Of a stretch of 61,997 nt of DNA, positions 1 through 9,815 are shown one piece after another. Made by a program: the position numbers and the translations under genes. The notes below the pieces were generated by a model, which was given only the letters and a program-made list of their open reading frames with translations, did not search any database and was not told the origin of the DNA. Numbering within the stretch: position 1 is the stretch's first letter; every line of letters starts with the position of its first letter. The stretch is taken from NCBI GenBank assembly GCA_002471375.1, contig DKPV01000073.1, positions 1 to 61,997 of the forward strand, in the 5' to 3' direction. Source of the DNA: Flavobacteriales bacterium UBA7325 (GTDB lineage Bacteria; Bacteroidota; Bacteroidia; Flavobacteriales_D; Crocinitomicaceae).

Positions 1-386
1 CCTTTACCAATTGGAGATTCAATACTTATTTTCTTTACTTTTAAATCAGCTTCGTTCTCAGCGACTAGCGTATAAGACATTTCAGCGCCGCTAGAAACGT
101 TTTTCATCTTCACAGTAGACAAAATGTATGCTTTTGATGAATCGATGTCTGAATCATCAATTATTCGTGCTGTAGAAAGAACAGTTTTGAGTTTAGAAAT
201 TTTCATCTCCAACAAACCCTGAGCTTCTTTGGCAGCATCATATTCAGCGTTCTCTGACAAATCCCCTTTATCTCTTGCTTCGGCAATTTGTGCAGTTATA
301 GATGGCCGCTGAACTGTTTCCATTTCCTTCAGCTCGTCCTTCAATTTTTTCAGACCCTCTTCTGAGTAGTAGTTGATCTCTGACAT
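1..386 (-). CDS. greA: Transcription elongation factor GreA (3' end cut by window)
   Basis: The reverse strand reads from an ATG at 386 for 128 codons and runs off the window, so the C-terminal part is missing. Near residue 35 the N-terminal coiled coil carries GDLSENAEYDAAKEAQ, the GreA/GreB signature with the acidic tip residues that reach into the RNA polymerase secondary channel and stimulate cleavage of backtracked RNA. The visible part also enters the C-terminal FKBP-like domain (SPIGK). GreA is about 158 aa in this phylum, so roughly 30 residues lie outside. It is cytosolic and is preceded by its own candidate promoter and a strong hairpin, so it is probably not simply the last gene of the PorV operon upstream. 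Confidence 0.97.
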   Translation of the reverse strand, partial: MSEINYYSEEGLKKLKDELKEMETVQRPSITAQIAEARDKGDLSENAEYDAAKEAQGLLEMKISKLKTVLSTARIIDDSDIDSSKAYILSTVKMKNVSSGAEMSYTLVAENEADLKVKKISIESPIGK

Positions 387-405
387 ATTCTTGGTTTTAT
401 ATAAC

Positions 406-436
406 AAAAACAAGAGAGCCCATATGGACTCTCTTG
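406..436 (-). terminator. Strong intrinsic terminator hairpin between porV-like gene and greA
   Basis: On the minus strand an 11-bp stem (arms 411-421 and 426-436, one G-T wobble, ATAT loop) is followed at once by five T residues (406-410). It lies just past the stop of the PorV-family gene at 463 and is the expected end of the TBDR-cargo-PorV transcript. It also sits immediately after the putative transcription start of greA, so it could act as a leader attenuator or 5' stabilising hairpin for greA. Confidence 0.8.
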
Positions 437-442
437 ATTATT

Positions 443-471
443 CAAATATACGAATTTTCTTTTTACTTCAA
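443..471 (-). promoter_or_regulatory. Candidate Bacteroidota-type promoter for greA
   Basis: Reading the minus strand, TTG (471-469), an 18-nt spacer and TATATTTG (450-443) match the Bacteroidota sigma-ABfr consensus TTG/TAnnTTTG. The -33 element lies inside the last codons of the PorV-like gene. The predicted start, near 437-439, abuts the hairpin at 436-411. The match is exact at the -7 box; function is inferred. Confidence 0.55.
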
Positions 472-1515
472 GCTAATCGTAGCACCTACAGTGTGGATAA
501 CACCGAATACACCTGCAAAACGCACAGCGTACTCAATTCCAAGCGCACTTTTATTTTCACCTACCAATGCATCAACTGAGAATCCAGCTGTTGGACCGAT
601 AAGCGCGTTAGAGCGATTCTCAGCATTAAATAAACCCTTCTCATAAACGAATCCACCTCTTACATTGAATCCCATTTTCTCAGTAGTCATACCGTAATCT
701 AAACCGATACGCATCTGATCACTTGAGAATGAGTTAGCCGTGAATCCTAAAGCCAAGTTTAATTTGTTTGACTCATCGAATATGAAATCATAAGAAGCTC
801 CCATTGACAATAGCGATGGAATCTCAAATGTTGCTGATCTTTCTTCTAACGTTGCAGTAACACCCGTTTCAACATAATCAATTTGTTGAGCTAGACCATC
901 ACCTTTGAAACGCATCACAGGACCTACATTTTTAAGAGCGATACCAAATTTTACTTGATCCTGCTCCCCAGTTACGTAAGTAATCCCTGCATCGATCGCA
1001 ACTCCTGTTGCTTTCAAGTTCGAGATATTCTCAGAAATCACTTTGAAGTTAATACCTCCATAGATCGAATTCGAGAATGTTCTAGCATAACCTACATTGA
1101 ACACATTCGCTCGGGGCGAAAAGAATCCAATGTTCCCTTCTGGGTTGGCTACAGTAGTAATGGCAATTTCACCGAAGTTTAGTGATTGAACACTAATGGC
1201 TATAACACCATCTTCAGAGATTCTTTGCGCTATACCAGCACTGTTGAAACTAATTCCTGCTGATCCCATCCAATTACTATAATTGAATTTGATTTCTGTC
1301 TTTCCAGTAAATGCTAATCCTGCAATATTCGTAAAAGTCGCTTCTAGACCTCTTGTAGACGCAATACCTGCATCACCAATAGCCGAACTCCTCGCCCAAG
1401 GGTTGATAAGCATATGTGATGCACCTGCCGATCCAACACGATCCTCGTTACCTGCGTTAGCTGAGAATCCAGCAACCATGGCAACACCGAGTAATACTAT
1501 TTTTCCTAATTTCAT
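463..1515 (-). CDS. PorV/PorQ-family outer-membrane beta-barrel protein
   Basis: This 350-aa protein has a signal peptide (MKLGKIVLLGVAMVAGFSANA) and the N-terminal pattern of PorV/PorQ (UPF0164) proteins: a Gly/Ala-rich stretch (SHMLINPWARSSAIGDAGIAST near residues 33-54) followed by FTNIAGLAF and alternating beta strands to the end. PorV is the T9SS shuttle that receives cargo at the outer membrane; PorQ is part of the attachment complex. It is the last gene of a three-gene unit, 35 nt after a 1403-aa T9SS cargo that follows a TonB-dependent receptor. I infer a dedicated shuttle or partner for that cargo. Canonical PorV is nearer 380-400 aa and normally sits with porU, so I call only the family. 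A FadL-like transport role is the alternative. Confidence 0.8.
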   Translation of the reverse strand: MKLGKIVLLGVAMVAGFSANAGNEDRVGSAGASHMLINPWARSSAIGDAGIASTRGLEATFTNIAGLAFTGKTEIKFNYSNWMGSAGISFNSAGIAQRISEDGVIAISVQSLNFGEIAITTVANPEGNIGFFSPRANVFNVGYARTFSNSIYGGINFKVISENISNLKATGVAIDAGITYVTGEQDQVKFGIALKNVGPVMRFKGDGLAQQIDYVETGVTATLEERSATFEIPSLLSMGASYDFIFDESNKLNLALGFTANSFSSDQMRIGLDYGMTTEKMGFNVRGGFVYEKGLFNAENRSNALIGPTAGFSVDALVGENKSALGIEYAVRFAGVFGVIHTVGATISLK

Positions 1516-1550
1516 AATAGAACTATTCTTTTCAACTAGTTAAAGTCTGA

Positions 1551-4500
1551 TTATATACCTTGTAAATCCACTTGTCTCATTCCACCAAAGAACTTAACAA
1601 TCGTTTCTCCGACATCAGGGACATCTACATGTATGAGATAAACTCCACCCGCAATTGGGATACCTTTACGGTTATTTAAATCCCAATCAAGTGATGTAAT
1701 CGGACTATCCTTTTTAAACGTTCTGATCAATTTACCATTCACTGAGTAGATCTTCACTGTACACACCTCTGGAAGGTTAGTGATTTTAACCCTTGAATCC
1801 AATCTGCTTCTTTCGTATTGCGAGTAAGCATAATATGGATTTGGTACTACATTGATAATATCAAGTACGCTTGTCAATTGAGTATCGCTACCAACTTCAG
1901 TTGCGATGTCATCCATGCTCCAAGAGTACATCGGTGCACCATTATTTTGACCTGTAGCATTAAAGTTCTTGTACTCTTTATTTACACGTAATCTAATTTT
2001 AGCTTCAGTCTCGAATAAAGAGTGACCTTGCGCCAACATTGGATAAGCAACCCATGAAATACTTGAGTAGAAGTTACGCTTGGCAGTACTGTTGTTAGAC
2101 TCAACCGCTAGCATATCATTGTACATATCATTTGTTGCATCATATTGTGCAGCTGAAGGAATATACTCTCCGTAATCGTATGCCAAGTTATCGTTATTTG
2201 TACTCTTATTCTGGTAACTCATAACATAAACTGGGTGCATACCACCCATTAATGGAGTTCCTACCCCATCGATGAAACGATCAGAAGGATTCCAAAGCAT
2301 ATCAGCTCCATTCTCACCACCTAGGAAAGAATTCTCACCAAATGCCATGTATAAACGAGCTCCTGATTCTAGATCTATTGCGTATCCAGGGAACCAACTC
2401 ATTCCTGTGCCGGCTTCTGGATTTCCGTTAATGTCAACACTAGCACTTTCACGAAGTTGACCAGGCTGAGCTCCTCCAACATTAAGTAAAGGATCACGAC
2501 CAAGTTCAATAACTGGACATCTTGTCCATTTTGATTTATCACTCGTAATCACGATATCAACACTTGGTAAATAACTGATTGAAGCTCTATTTCTATAAGA
2601 GTTAGATAGACCAACAGAAGTGTTGTAGTATGCCATAGGCATGTAATCAAACTCGTAACCCGTAACTTTAGCTGGGGCAACTGAACCATCTAATATTTTA
2701 GCAAAATCCTTCACGTTATCTGCTGATACATTATCAGGGTATGAACATGGATCAAGATACGGTAAAGACGAAGGATCACATTCGTAAGCCGCATCTGTTG
2801 GATCGTCTTCTGGAGCATAATCACCAGAACGTATCCAGTTAGTAGGGTAGAAAGCATCATTATCTCCAACACCTCTTAACCAAAGTTTAGAACTATCAGC
2901 GTATTCCAATTCTGCTCCAATGATATCGGTCGATCTTGCTTCTTTACCTCCAGAAGCTCCTTCAGGTAAAAAGTAGTGCTCTTGGTGAATCTGAACAGAT
3001 ACACCCCATTCTGGGATTATTTGCTCATTATCGAAGTCTATCGTAAAGTCAGACGATACTGAATCTAACAGTGCTCCTCCTTGAGATGCATATTGGTATA
3101 TTACCCAACTCGCAGTATCCGCTCCATTCGAACCATTGTTACTTCCTGCAGTATAGTCTCTGAATTTACACTCATAGTATCCACCTTGAACGTTCAATGG
3201 ATCTACAACCTTTACGTTAATTGGACCTTTACCGTATGTATACGATGGGTTATCCATTTTTCCGTTAGCTAGAATAGTATTCACCGAACTCGATGTTAAC
3301 TCTAGATCACGGTTTCCATTTCCATATCCATCCAATCTAGTAATGATCGGACTAGAACCGTACTCTACATTTTGCACAGTACCTCCAGCTTCAGGATTTG
3401 GATTGTGAGGAATTGCAGAAATAGACTTAATTGCAGTACCATCAAAACTCAAACGAGAAGAAATGTATGGCATTGTTTGACCATCGAGTGCTAAGGGATC
3501 AGCAGGATCGTATGCTTTAAACTCATTGTGTGCGTAGGCAACAGCAATGTAGTAATACGTCTTATGGTTTACCAAAGCACGGTCACCTTGAGCAAATGCA
3601 TCCTCAGTCATCAAGAAAGAGTGACGAATTCCTTTATTCTCACCATCAACCATTTCGACTGGATACGAAAATCCAAGATCTTCATCGAAGTTAAAGTTGA
3701 TAATTCTATCTAGATCATTTTCAATATCACACTGAGCTACCAAGCGAGCTTTTGTCGCATCATTAATATCAGAAACACCGACTTCATCATCAATCATTTG
3801 ATAGATCTGGTAACCCTCAAATGTATAGAAACGGTCAACGGTAGGATCTGTAATATTGATCTTATCCTCTTCGTAATAACCTTCTAAGTAGTTGTTTGAT
3901 GTTATTGGATTATCAATTGTCAATACTAATTGATTGTTCAACTCTTGGATATCCAATTTAGGTGCATCCGGTGGAGATAAAATCGCGAAACATGCATCAA
4001 ATAATGCTTGTGCTTTCGTATCCGCACGCTTCATTGCATCAACTGATGAGAACAAGTCTCCGTCCGTTCCTCTACCATAAACGATTCCAACAGTAATGTT
4101 GTTCACAGCTCCAGGTGATAATGTAAAAGGTCCCGCAGACTGAACAAAACGACGGTCACCGGCAGGATTATTATTTGTAGACTCATCCCAGTCAAATCCT
4201 GGATCCGTTCCTCCTGTTGCCCAATGCAAAGGATCAGAATCCCCAGGGAACATGTAATCTGAATTCAAGTTGGTTCCTCCAGTTGATCCGAAGTAACCAA
4301 GCCCCCCGTAAACAGTTGCCTCACCATTTGCCCAGAAACCACTCATAAAGTTGTAATACTCCGCAGCAGAGTTTGGATCATTGTATGGGTATGCAGATGT
4401 ACTTGTATAGAAAGTAAATCGACGCATCCCGAAACGCTCGTTATCAATAATGCTATCACCATAACCGATACCAACACCACTATAAACAATTCCATTGTCA

Positions 4501-5762
4501 TTCAATGCTTCAGTTACTGTGGGCGTTATAGTAGTTGTACCAACTGTATAAGGTCCAACATTATCACGATCATCAGCATCTTGGTAAGGTCCTTCAAAGA
4601 AATCACATCCAATGGCAGGTGGATTATCTTGGTAACCTGGACGACCTCCGTCATCTTCATCGAAGTTATCACCATTGAATGCATATCCTAATCCTCTAGA
4701 AACATCACAACCAACGTAATCATCCGTATAGTTTCCGATATCTGCATCCAAATATTGAGAGAAGTACGTATCAAACAATGTTTGAGTACCACGGTTGATC
4801 AACTCGTAGTTGAAGAAAGTCATTCTATTTACTTCATCATTGGTAGCAAATGCAAATGCCTGAGCACGAATTTCCATACCGATTGGATCTCCTTGAGTTT
4901 CCGTGTGAATGTTTCCTTTATCGTTAAATACCCACCAGTGAGTTTCATCACCAAATAATGAGATACGACGATCAATACCACATTGAATATCATCACGTCC
5001 TAAGATATCATCATACCATGGTGTATCACCAGCAGCTGGATCATAGTTACCATTGTTATCATTATCATAGAATGGAGCTAACCAGTAATCCTGACCGAGA
5101 GAAACGTCACCGTGTGCAGGCCAGTTGTTAATTCTGTTCAACTCATCCGTTGTTGGAGAATTAATCTCATCACATCCTTCAGCTGTAGGATCTTGTTGAC
5201 AGTTCCACCATATAGTATAGCGGATTACCTCTGCTTTTCTGATCGTATAAAATTGATCATATGCTTGACACTGATCTGGATCAATGTTAGCCTCACCAAA
5301 ATCACGAATAGCATCATCACCCACTGGGTTCGATGGATCGTAGTTTCCTGAACCTGGATCAACCGTTAATGGACCAGCCCAAAAATCATTTCCTTGACGG
5401 TAACGAAGACCAGCCAATTTCAATTGACCGTTAACATCAGTACCCCCCATCCAAAGTGCACCAGCATAAATTGCAGTCAATCCACTTCCTCTTGGGATTT
5501 CATATGCTGCTACTGCAGGTGAAGCAGAACGGTTTTGGAATAAACTTCCCCCTTGCTCGATCAATGCACTTACATCATTGAACTCCATAATCAACCTTGC
5601 AGTTGCAGGAGAACAATTCGCACCTTTTTCTTGGTTCTCCGAGTTCGTCGTTGTTGGGGTATTGGCCGCAACTTTATCGTTGGGTCCAAGGTAAGCAAGA
5701 GCGTCATTCGTCCACATAAGTGACGTTGCTCCAATAAATATAGCTAATAGTTGCTTTTTCAT
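1551..5762 (-). CDS. Giant T9SS-exported protein (1403 aa) partnered with TBDR and PorV-like barrel
   Basis: Residues 1-23 form a signal peptide (MKKQLLAIFIGATSLMWTNDALA). The last 95 residues are a FlgD-like/T9SS type A sorting module, with VPNPYYAYS, a KIYSVNGKLIRTF strand and GGVYLIHVDV close to the end. The central 1200 residues are rich in Asp, Asn, Gly and Tyr, contain calcium-binding-like runs (for example YDNDNNGNYDPAAGD near residue 240) and many short beta segments, and have a modest number of Cys. I recognise no catalytic domain. It lies 24 nt after the TonB-dependent receptor gene and 35 nt before a PorV-family gene. I infer a surface-exposed or secreted binding protein that works with the receptor; its ligand cannot be read from the sequence. 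Confidence 0.8.
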   Translation of the reverse strand: MKKQLLAIFIGATSLMWTNDALAYLGPNDKVAANTPTTTNSENQEKGANCSPATARLIMEFNDVSALIEQGGSLFQNRSASPAVAAYEIPRGSGLTAIYAGALWMGGTDVNGQLKLAGLRYRQGNDFWAGPLTVDPGSGNYDPSNPVGDDAIRDFGEANIDPDQCQAYDQFYTIRKAEVIRYTIWWNCQQDPTAEGCDEINSPTTDELNRINNWPAHGDVSLGQDYWLAPFYDNDNNGNYDPAAGDTPWYDDILGRDDIQCGIDRRISLFGDETHWWVFNDKGNIHTETQGDPIGMEIRAQAFAFATNDEVNRMTFFNYELINRGTQTLFDTYFSQYLDADIGNYTDDYVGCDVSRGLGYAFNGDNFDEDDGGRPGYQDNPPAIGCDFFEGPYQDADDRDNVGPYTVGTTTITPTVTEALNDNGIVYSGVGIGYGDSIIDNERFGMRRFTFYTSTSAYPYNDPNSAAEYYNFMSGFWANGEATVYGGLGYFGSTGGTNLNSDYMFPGDSDPLHWATGGTDPGFDWDESTNNNPAGDRRFVQSAGPFTLSPGAVNNITVGIVYGRGTDGDLFSSVDAMKRADTKAQALFDACFAILSPPDAPKLDIQELNNQLVLTIDNPITSNNYLEGYYEEDKINITDPTVDRFYTFEGYQIYQMIDDEVGVSDINDATKARLVAQCDIENDLDRIINFNFDEDLGFSYPVEMVDGENKGIRHSFLMTEDAFAQGDRALVNHKTYYYIAVAYAHNEFKAYDPADPLALDGQTMPYISSRLSFDGTAIKSISAIPHNPNPEAGGTVQNVEYGSSPIITRLDGYGNGNRDLELTSSSVNTILANGKMDNPSYTYGKGPINVKVVDPLNVQGGYYECKFRDYTAGSNNGSNGADTASWVIYQYASQGGALLDSVSSDFTIDFDNEQIIPEWGVSVQIHQEHYFLPEGASGGKEARSTDIIGAELEYADSSKLWLRGVGDNDAFYPTNWIRSGDYAPEDDPTDAAYECDPSSLPYLDPCSYPDNVSADNVKDFAKILDGSVAPAKVTGYEFDYMPMAYYNTSVGLSNSYRNRASISYLPSVDIVITSDKSKWTRCPVIELGRDPLLNVGGAQPGQLRESASVDINGNPEAGTGMSWFPGYAIDLESGARLYMAFGENSFLGGENGADMLWNPSDRFIDGVGTPLMGGMHPVYVMSYQNKSTNNDNLAYDYGEYIPSAAQYDATNDMYNDMLAVESNNSTAKRNFYSSISWVAYPMLAQGHSLFETEAKIRLRVNKEYKNFNATGQNNGAPMYSWSMDDIATEVGSDTQLTSVLDIINVVPNPYYAYSQYERSRLDSRVKITNLPEVCTVKIYSVNGKLIRTFKKDSPITSLDWDLNNRKGIPIAGGVYLIHVDVPDVGETIVKFFGGMRQVDLQGI

Positions 5763-5786
5763 AATGTCTCTCTAATTATGAATTAA

Positions 5787-8700
5787 TTAAAAATCAAATT
5801 TCACTCCCAAACGAATAGTACGCGGGGCACTAATGTTGAAAGGGTTCGCAATCTTCATGTTGTAGTAGTCAATGAATGACTGCTCATCCAACTGGTTTTG
5901 AATTGAAGTTTGGCTAGCTGCTGCTGCAAGGTATCCATCATCATCCCAGTTTCCAGTTGCTCTATAAACACCCAACACGTTAAATTGGTTGAAGATGTTT
6001 GTTACACGAACATATACATTTAAGAAAGCTGCTCTTTTCTTATTCTCATCTTTACCGAAGCTTAAATCGAATGATCTATCTAATTGAAGATCCAATCGGT
6101 AAGACCAAGGCAAACGAGATCCGTTTGTTGTTCCATTCAGTCCAGCATTAAGTGGGTTGAATTGTCCTTCAGCAGTAATAAACGTTTGTGATGAGTACGG
6201 TGATCCTGAATAAATGTTAGATACAAGGTTTAAACCTGTATTTGCAAATATTTCAAAATCCTTAATTCTTGGTCCATTGTAATCAGCACCTTCACCGTAT
6301 CTATAATCCATTGTGATTGCAAATGCGTGACGTTGATCAAATGAGTAAGGAACAATTGCTCTTAGGTTTGGAAGCCCAGCGTTAACAAGTCCAGCTGCAG
6401 ATGTAGCGTCTGATCCGGTACCATCAGCGAATTGAAGCGTATAATTAGCTCTCATTCTTAAGTTACCAGTTCTTCTCATGTCGTACTCAACCGTAAGTCC
6501 TTTCACAGTACCAAAATCACGGTTACCGAAGGTTCTGTAAGATACTGGGTAAGCTTCGAAGATGTTCACCAATTGAACATTGTTTCTTTGCTCTCTATAG
6601 AACGCTGAAATTTTCAATGATGAAGTTTTAGTAAGTACTTGTTGGAAACCAATCTCGTAATCAACTGTAGTTTCTGGTTTCAAGTTCGCGTTATTAATAA
6701 CCGAAGAACGCTCAGCAATGAATTGGTATTGGAAAGGATCAAAACGGAAACCAGAAGTTGGTCGTTTTGTCAACACATCGTAGTGAGCAAAGAATGCTGC
6801 TTGATCAGAAATTGGGAAAGAGAATGAAATACGTGGCATTACACTCACTTGCGCTTTGTAATCTTCAAAAGCATCTGCAGTTGGAGTCTCTAACGAAGGA
6901 TCGAGCAACCAAGGCTGGATACCTGCGGCACCACGGATTGATTTTGGATCTTCGATTTCAATACCGTTTGCATCGTACCAAACATTTCCTTGACGGAATC
7001 CGTTGATCGCATTCGGATTGTTTATGTCATCAACATAAACAACATAATCATCACCTATAGCTTCTGGGATTTCAATCCAACTTAATGAAGGATCATTCGC
7101 AAGCTCAGCTTTTGCCTCAGCTACTGTTCTCGCAGTGTAGAATAAGTGCTGATCTTTCAATACTGGTTGATTCGCATCGAAGACATCAACACGAACACCA
7201 ACATTGAATACGATATCCTTGAATGCAAACTTATCCATGATGTATCCAGCCATATAAATTGGTTGGAAAGCACCTACAAATCTCTTGTAGTTTCCATCTT
7301 CATCATACTCATTAAAATATTTATTGATATCTGTAGTTCCTTTAGCTTTGTTTCCTTTATGATCATACCCCCAATAAGAAACGTAAGAGTTACCACCATT
7401 CAATAATTCATCAGCAGAGAACATGTCATAAGAATAGATATTTGGATCGTATTGATCAATGTCAATAAAATCAGATCCAGCACCACCTTCTCCGATAAAT
7501 CCATTCTCGAACAAATACTCTCTTAAGTTGTAATCAAAGAACGATTGGTTATCGTTATACTGGACACCACCGTAGGAACCGTTACCAGCTCCAGCTGCAT
7601 AACCTGTATTCAATCTATTGTACGTAACTCTTTTGAAAGATCCAGAATCAGTTACATAACCAGAACTTAAGTCTAGCTCAGTAATATGGAAGTTAGTTAA
7701 CTGACGTGCGATCGACCAAATCGAAATCGGTCCTTGAGTTCCACCATTGGTAGACGTTCCTGATGTCCAACCTCTATCTTGACGTTGTTCAAATTCAAAT
7801 CCTAATGAAATCGCGTGATCTCCAATGTTAACAGCACCAGAACCAGTTACACGGAACTGATCATTATCTGTTTTTCCAAAGAAGTTGTAAGGAGTACCAA
7901 TGTTATTCCAGATTTGGTAAACACTTTGTGGTGAATCACCATTTCTCAATGCATTACCTTGTTGGATTTGAAGAAGATTTTCGTAGTGATCTTCAACTTG
8001 ACCATCATAGATATCATAGTATTGAGATGTAATAGCTGCCAATGCTGAGTTAGTCTCAGAAGGTGTAAATGCTACCTCAACATCACGGAAACCGTTATGT
8101 ACATATGTATTAGTACTGTCGTTAAATTCATAACTAGGACGACGAGTAGTAGTGTAAGATCCTACATGTCCGTAGTTGAAAATATTGTATTTGTGTTTTG
8201 GATCGAAATTATCTCTAGTAGACTTAGAGTAATCAACCATAATACTATAGTTAGCGCTCTTAATTTTAGAACTAGACCCTTCACTGTTATTTGTGAATCG
8301 TTGTGTTAATCGACCAAAGACTCTCCAATCTAACGACTTGTTAGCTCCGAAATTCTGGAAGTTCATCAATGATCCTGTGTAAGAATAATTATTACCCCAT
8401 CTGTAGTTCAATGAACCACCAAATGACAAGTTAACAGAAGGTCCTGTATTTACATCAATTTTACCTTGAGCAGAAACCGTAGTGTTTCTCGAGTTCATTC
8501 TCCACTTTGTTTGCTCAAAATCATCTGCTCTTAGGTAGTTCGCGTTATGCGTTGTTGCAGATCCATCAGCCGTAGGTCTCAGCGGGTTAGAAAGAAGAGA
8601 ATCACGAACATCTTTCTTTATTCTCCATCCTCCACCATTCGCTAGTGGGCGGCCATCAAGAACATCCGTGATGTTTCCAGAGATCAAGAATCCTAATCTT

Positions 8701-9584
8701 GGTTTCGTTTTCTTTCCCGTAGAATCTTTCTGCATCCATAGCGGACCAGAGAACATTCCCTCAGCCAGGTTGTACCCGTAGCTATCAAGACCAATCACCT
8801 TACCATCATAACCATCTGGATCTTTTCCTGAGAAATAGAAACCAGAAGTTACAAGCTCAGCACTTCCAAAATATCTAGAAGAAGGACCACGAGTAGTTAC
8901 CGAGATAATCCCTCCTGTTGCATCACCGTAGTTAGCAGGAAGTCCACCCGTAATAACCTTTACCTCTTCAATAGCTGACTTAGGAAGATTAACAGATCCA
9001 CGAACCTTAATTCCATCTATATAGAAGTAAGTTGCATCAGAACGAGAACCACGTACACTAAGTGCACCAGATCCTTCATTCGCACTTACACCCCCAACGG
9101 TTCCGGCAACACCCGCTGCAGAACGCACAGGAAGACGTGAAATATCTTCTCTTGTTATAGTTGCACCCGAGGCAGCACCATCCCTATTAATAAGAGGTAC
9201 CTTATAAGCTACGACGACAACCTCTTCAACATCCTGAACATCTTTGGCTTTACCAATTTTCAGATCATCAAGGAATGTGATTTGGTCAGAACTTACAATT
9301 ACACCTTGTAATTCTTGTGGTTGATAACCTTCTATTTCATTTCGAACTAGAACGTCATACGCCCCTGGTGAAATTGAACTAATCTGGAATTTACCATCCT
9401 CATCGGTATTGGCTCCTCCTTTTATAGTTCCGTCTTGTTTGATCACCACCTGCGCATAAGCAACTGGTGTCTTCGTATCCGAATCGGTTACAACCCCTTT
9501 TATGGATCCTAATCCCGACTGGGTATACCCATAAGCTACTGTAAGCACGACGCTTACGAACAATAAGGTAAATTTCTTTAACAT
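5787..9584 (-). CDS. TonB-dependent outer-membrane receptor with carboxypeptidase-like N-terminal domain
   Basis: I start at the ATG at 9584 (1265 aa) rather than the longer in-frame 9653, because it gives a clean signal peptide (MLKKFTLLFVSVVLTVAYGYTQ). Next come a CarboxypepD_reg/CNA-B-like domain (about residues 28-115: IKGVVTDSDTKTPVAYAQVVI, EDGKFQISSISPG), a plug domain (about 130-240: REDISRLPV, ALSVRGSR, YIDGIKVRG, VITGGLPANYGDATGGIISVTTRG) and a long beta-barrel ending in LGVKFDF, with the terminal Phe expected for BAM recognition. It should import a ligand using TonB-ExbBD energy. It is first in the unit with the 1403-aa T9SS cargo and the PorV-like barrel. No SusD partner is present, so it is not a classical SusCD glycan receptor. 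Confidence 0.93.
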   Translation of the reverse strand: MLKKFTLLFVSVVLTVAYGYTQSGLGSIKGVVTDSDTKTPVAYAQVVIKQDGTIKGGANTDEDGKFQISSISPGAYDVLVRNEIEGYQPQELQGVIVSSDQITFLDDLKIGKAKDVQDVEEVVVVAYKVPLINRDGAASGATITREDISRLPVRSAAGVAGTVGGVSANEGSGALSVRGSRSDATYFYIDGIKVRGSVNLPKSAIEEVKVITGGLPANYGDATGGIISVTTRGPSSRYFGSAELVTSGFYFSGKDPDGYDGKVIGLDSYGYNLAEGMFSGPLWMQKDSTGKKTKPRLGFLISGNITDVLDGRPLANGGGWRIKKDVRDSLLSNPLRPTADGSATTHNANYLRADDFEQTKWRMNSRNTTVSAQGKIDVNTGPSVNLSFGGSLNYRWGNNYSYTGSLMNFQNFGANKSLDWRVFGRLTQRFTNNSEGSSSKIKSANYSIMVDYSKSTRDNFDPKHKYNIFNYGHVGSYTTTRRPSYEFNDSTNTYVHNGFRDVEVAFTPSETNSALAAITSQYYDIYDGQVEDHYENLLQIQQGNALRNGDSPQSVYQIWNNIGTPYNFFGKTDNDQFRVTGSGAVNIGDHAISLGFEFEQRQDRGWTSGTSTNGGTQGPISIWSIARQLTNFHITELDLSSGYVTDSGSFKRVTYNRLNTGYAAGAGNGSYGGVQYNDNQSFFDYNLREYLFENGFIGEGGAGSDFIDIDQYDPNIYSYDMFSADELLNGGNSYVSYWGYDHKGNKAKGTTDINKYFNEYDEDGNYKRFVGAFQPIYMAGYIMDKFAFKDIVFNVGVRVDVFDANQPVLKDQHLFYTARTVAEAKAELANDPSLSWIEIPEAIGDDYVVYVDDINNPNAINGFRQGNVWYDANGIEIEDPKSIRGAAGIQPWLLDPSLETPTADAFEDYKAQVSVMPRISFSFPISDQAAFFAHYDVLTKRPTSGFRFDPFQYQFIAERSSVINNANLKPETTVDYEIGFQQVLTKTSSLKISAFYREQRNNVQLVNIFEAYPVSYRTFGNRDFGTVKGLTVEYDMRRTGNLRMRANYTLQFADGTGSDATSAAGLVNAGLPNLRAIVPYSFDQRHAFAITMDYRYGEGADYNGPRIKDFEIFANTGLNLVSNIYSGSPYSSQTFITAEGQFNPLNAGLNGTTNGSRLPWSYRLDLQLDRSFDLSFGKDENKKRAAFLNVYVRVTNIFNQFNVLGVYRATGNWDDDGYLAAAASQTSIQNQLDEQSFIDYYNMKIANPFNISAPRTIRLGVKFDF

Positions 9585-9815
9585 AAGTACAGTTTGTTTA
9601 ATTATACTTTTTCCTCCTAGAAAGCCCGTAAATATAGAAAAAATAAGAATCAATTAATGATTTGTTAAAAAAAATTAAATTGATTCTCGCTTAACTTTCA
9701 TTAACAAAAGTAGGAACTTTGTACGAAGCAATAAAACCCTTATGAACTCAAATTTTTCATTTTTATACAAGTCTAATTTTCTTCACAAATTATTTGTTCT
9801 TTTGTATCACCGATT

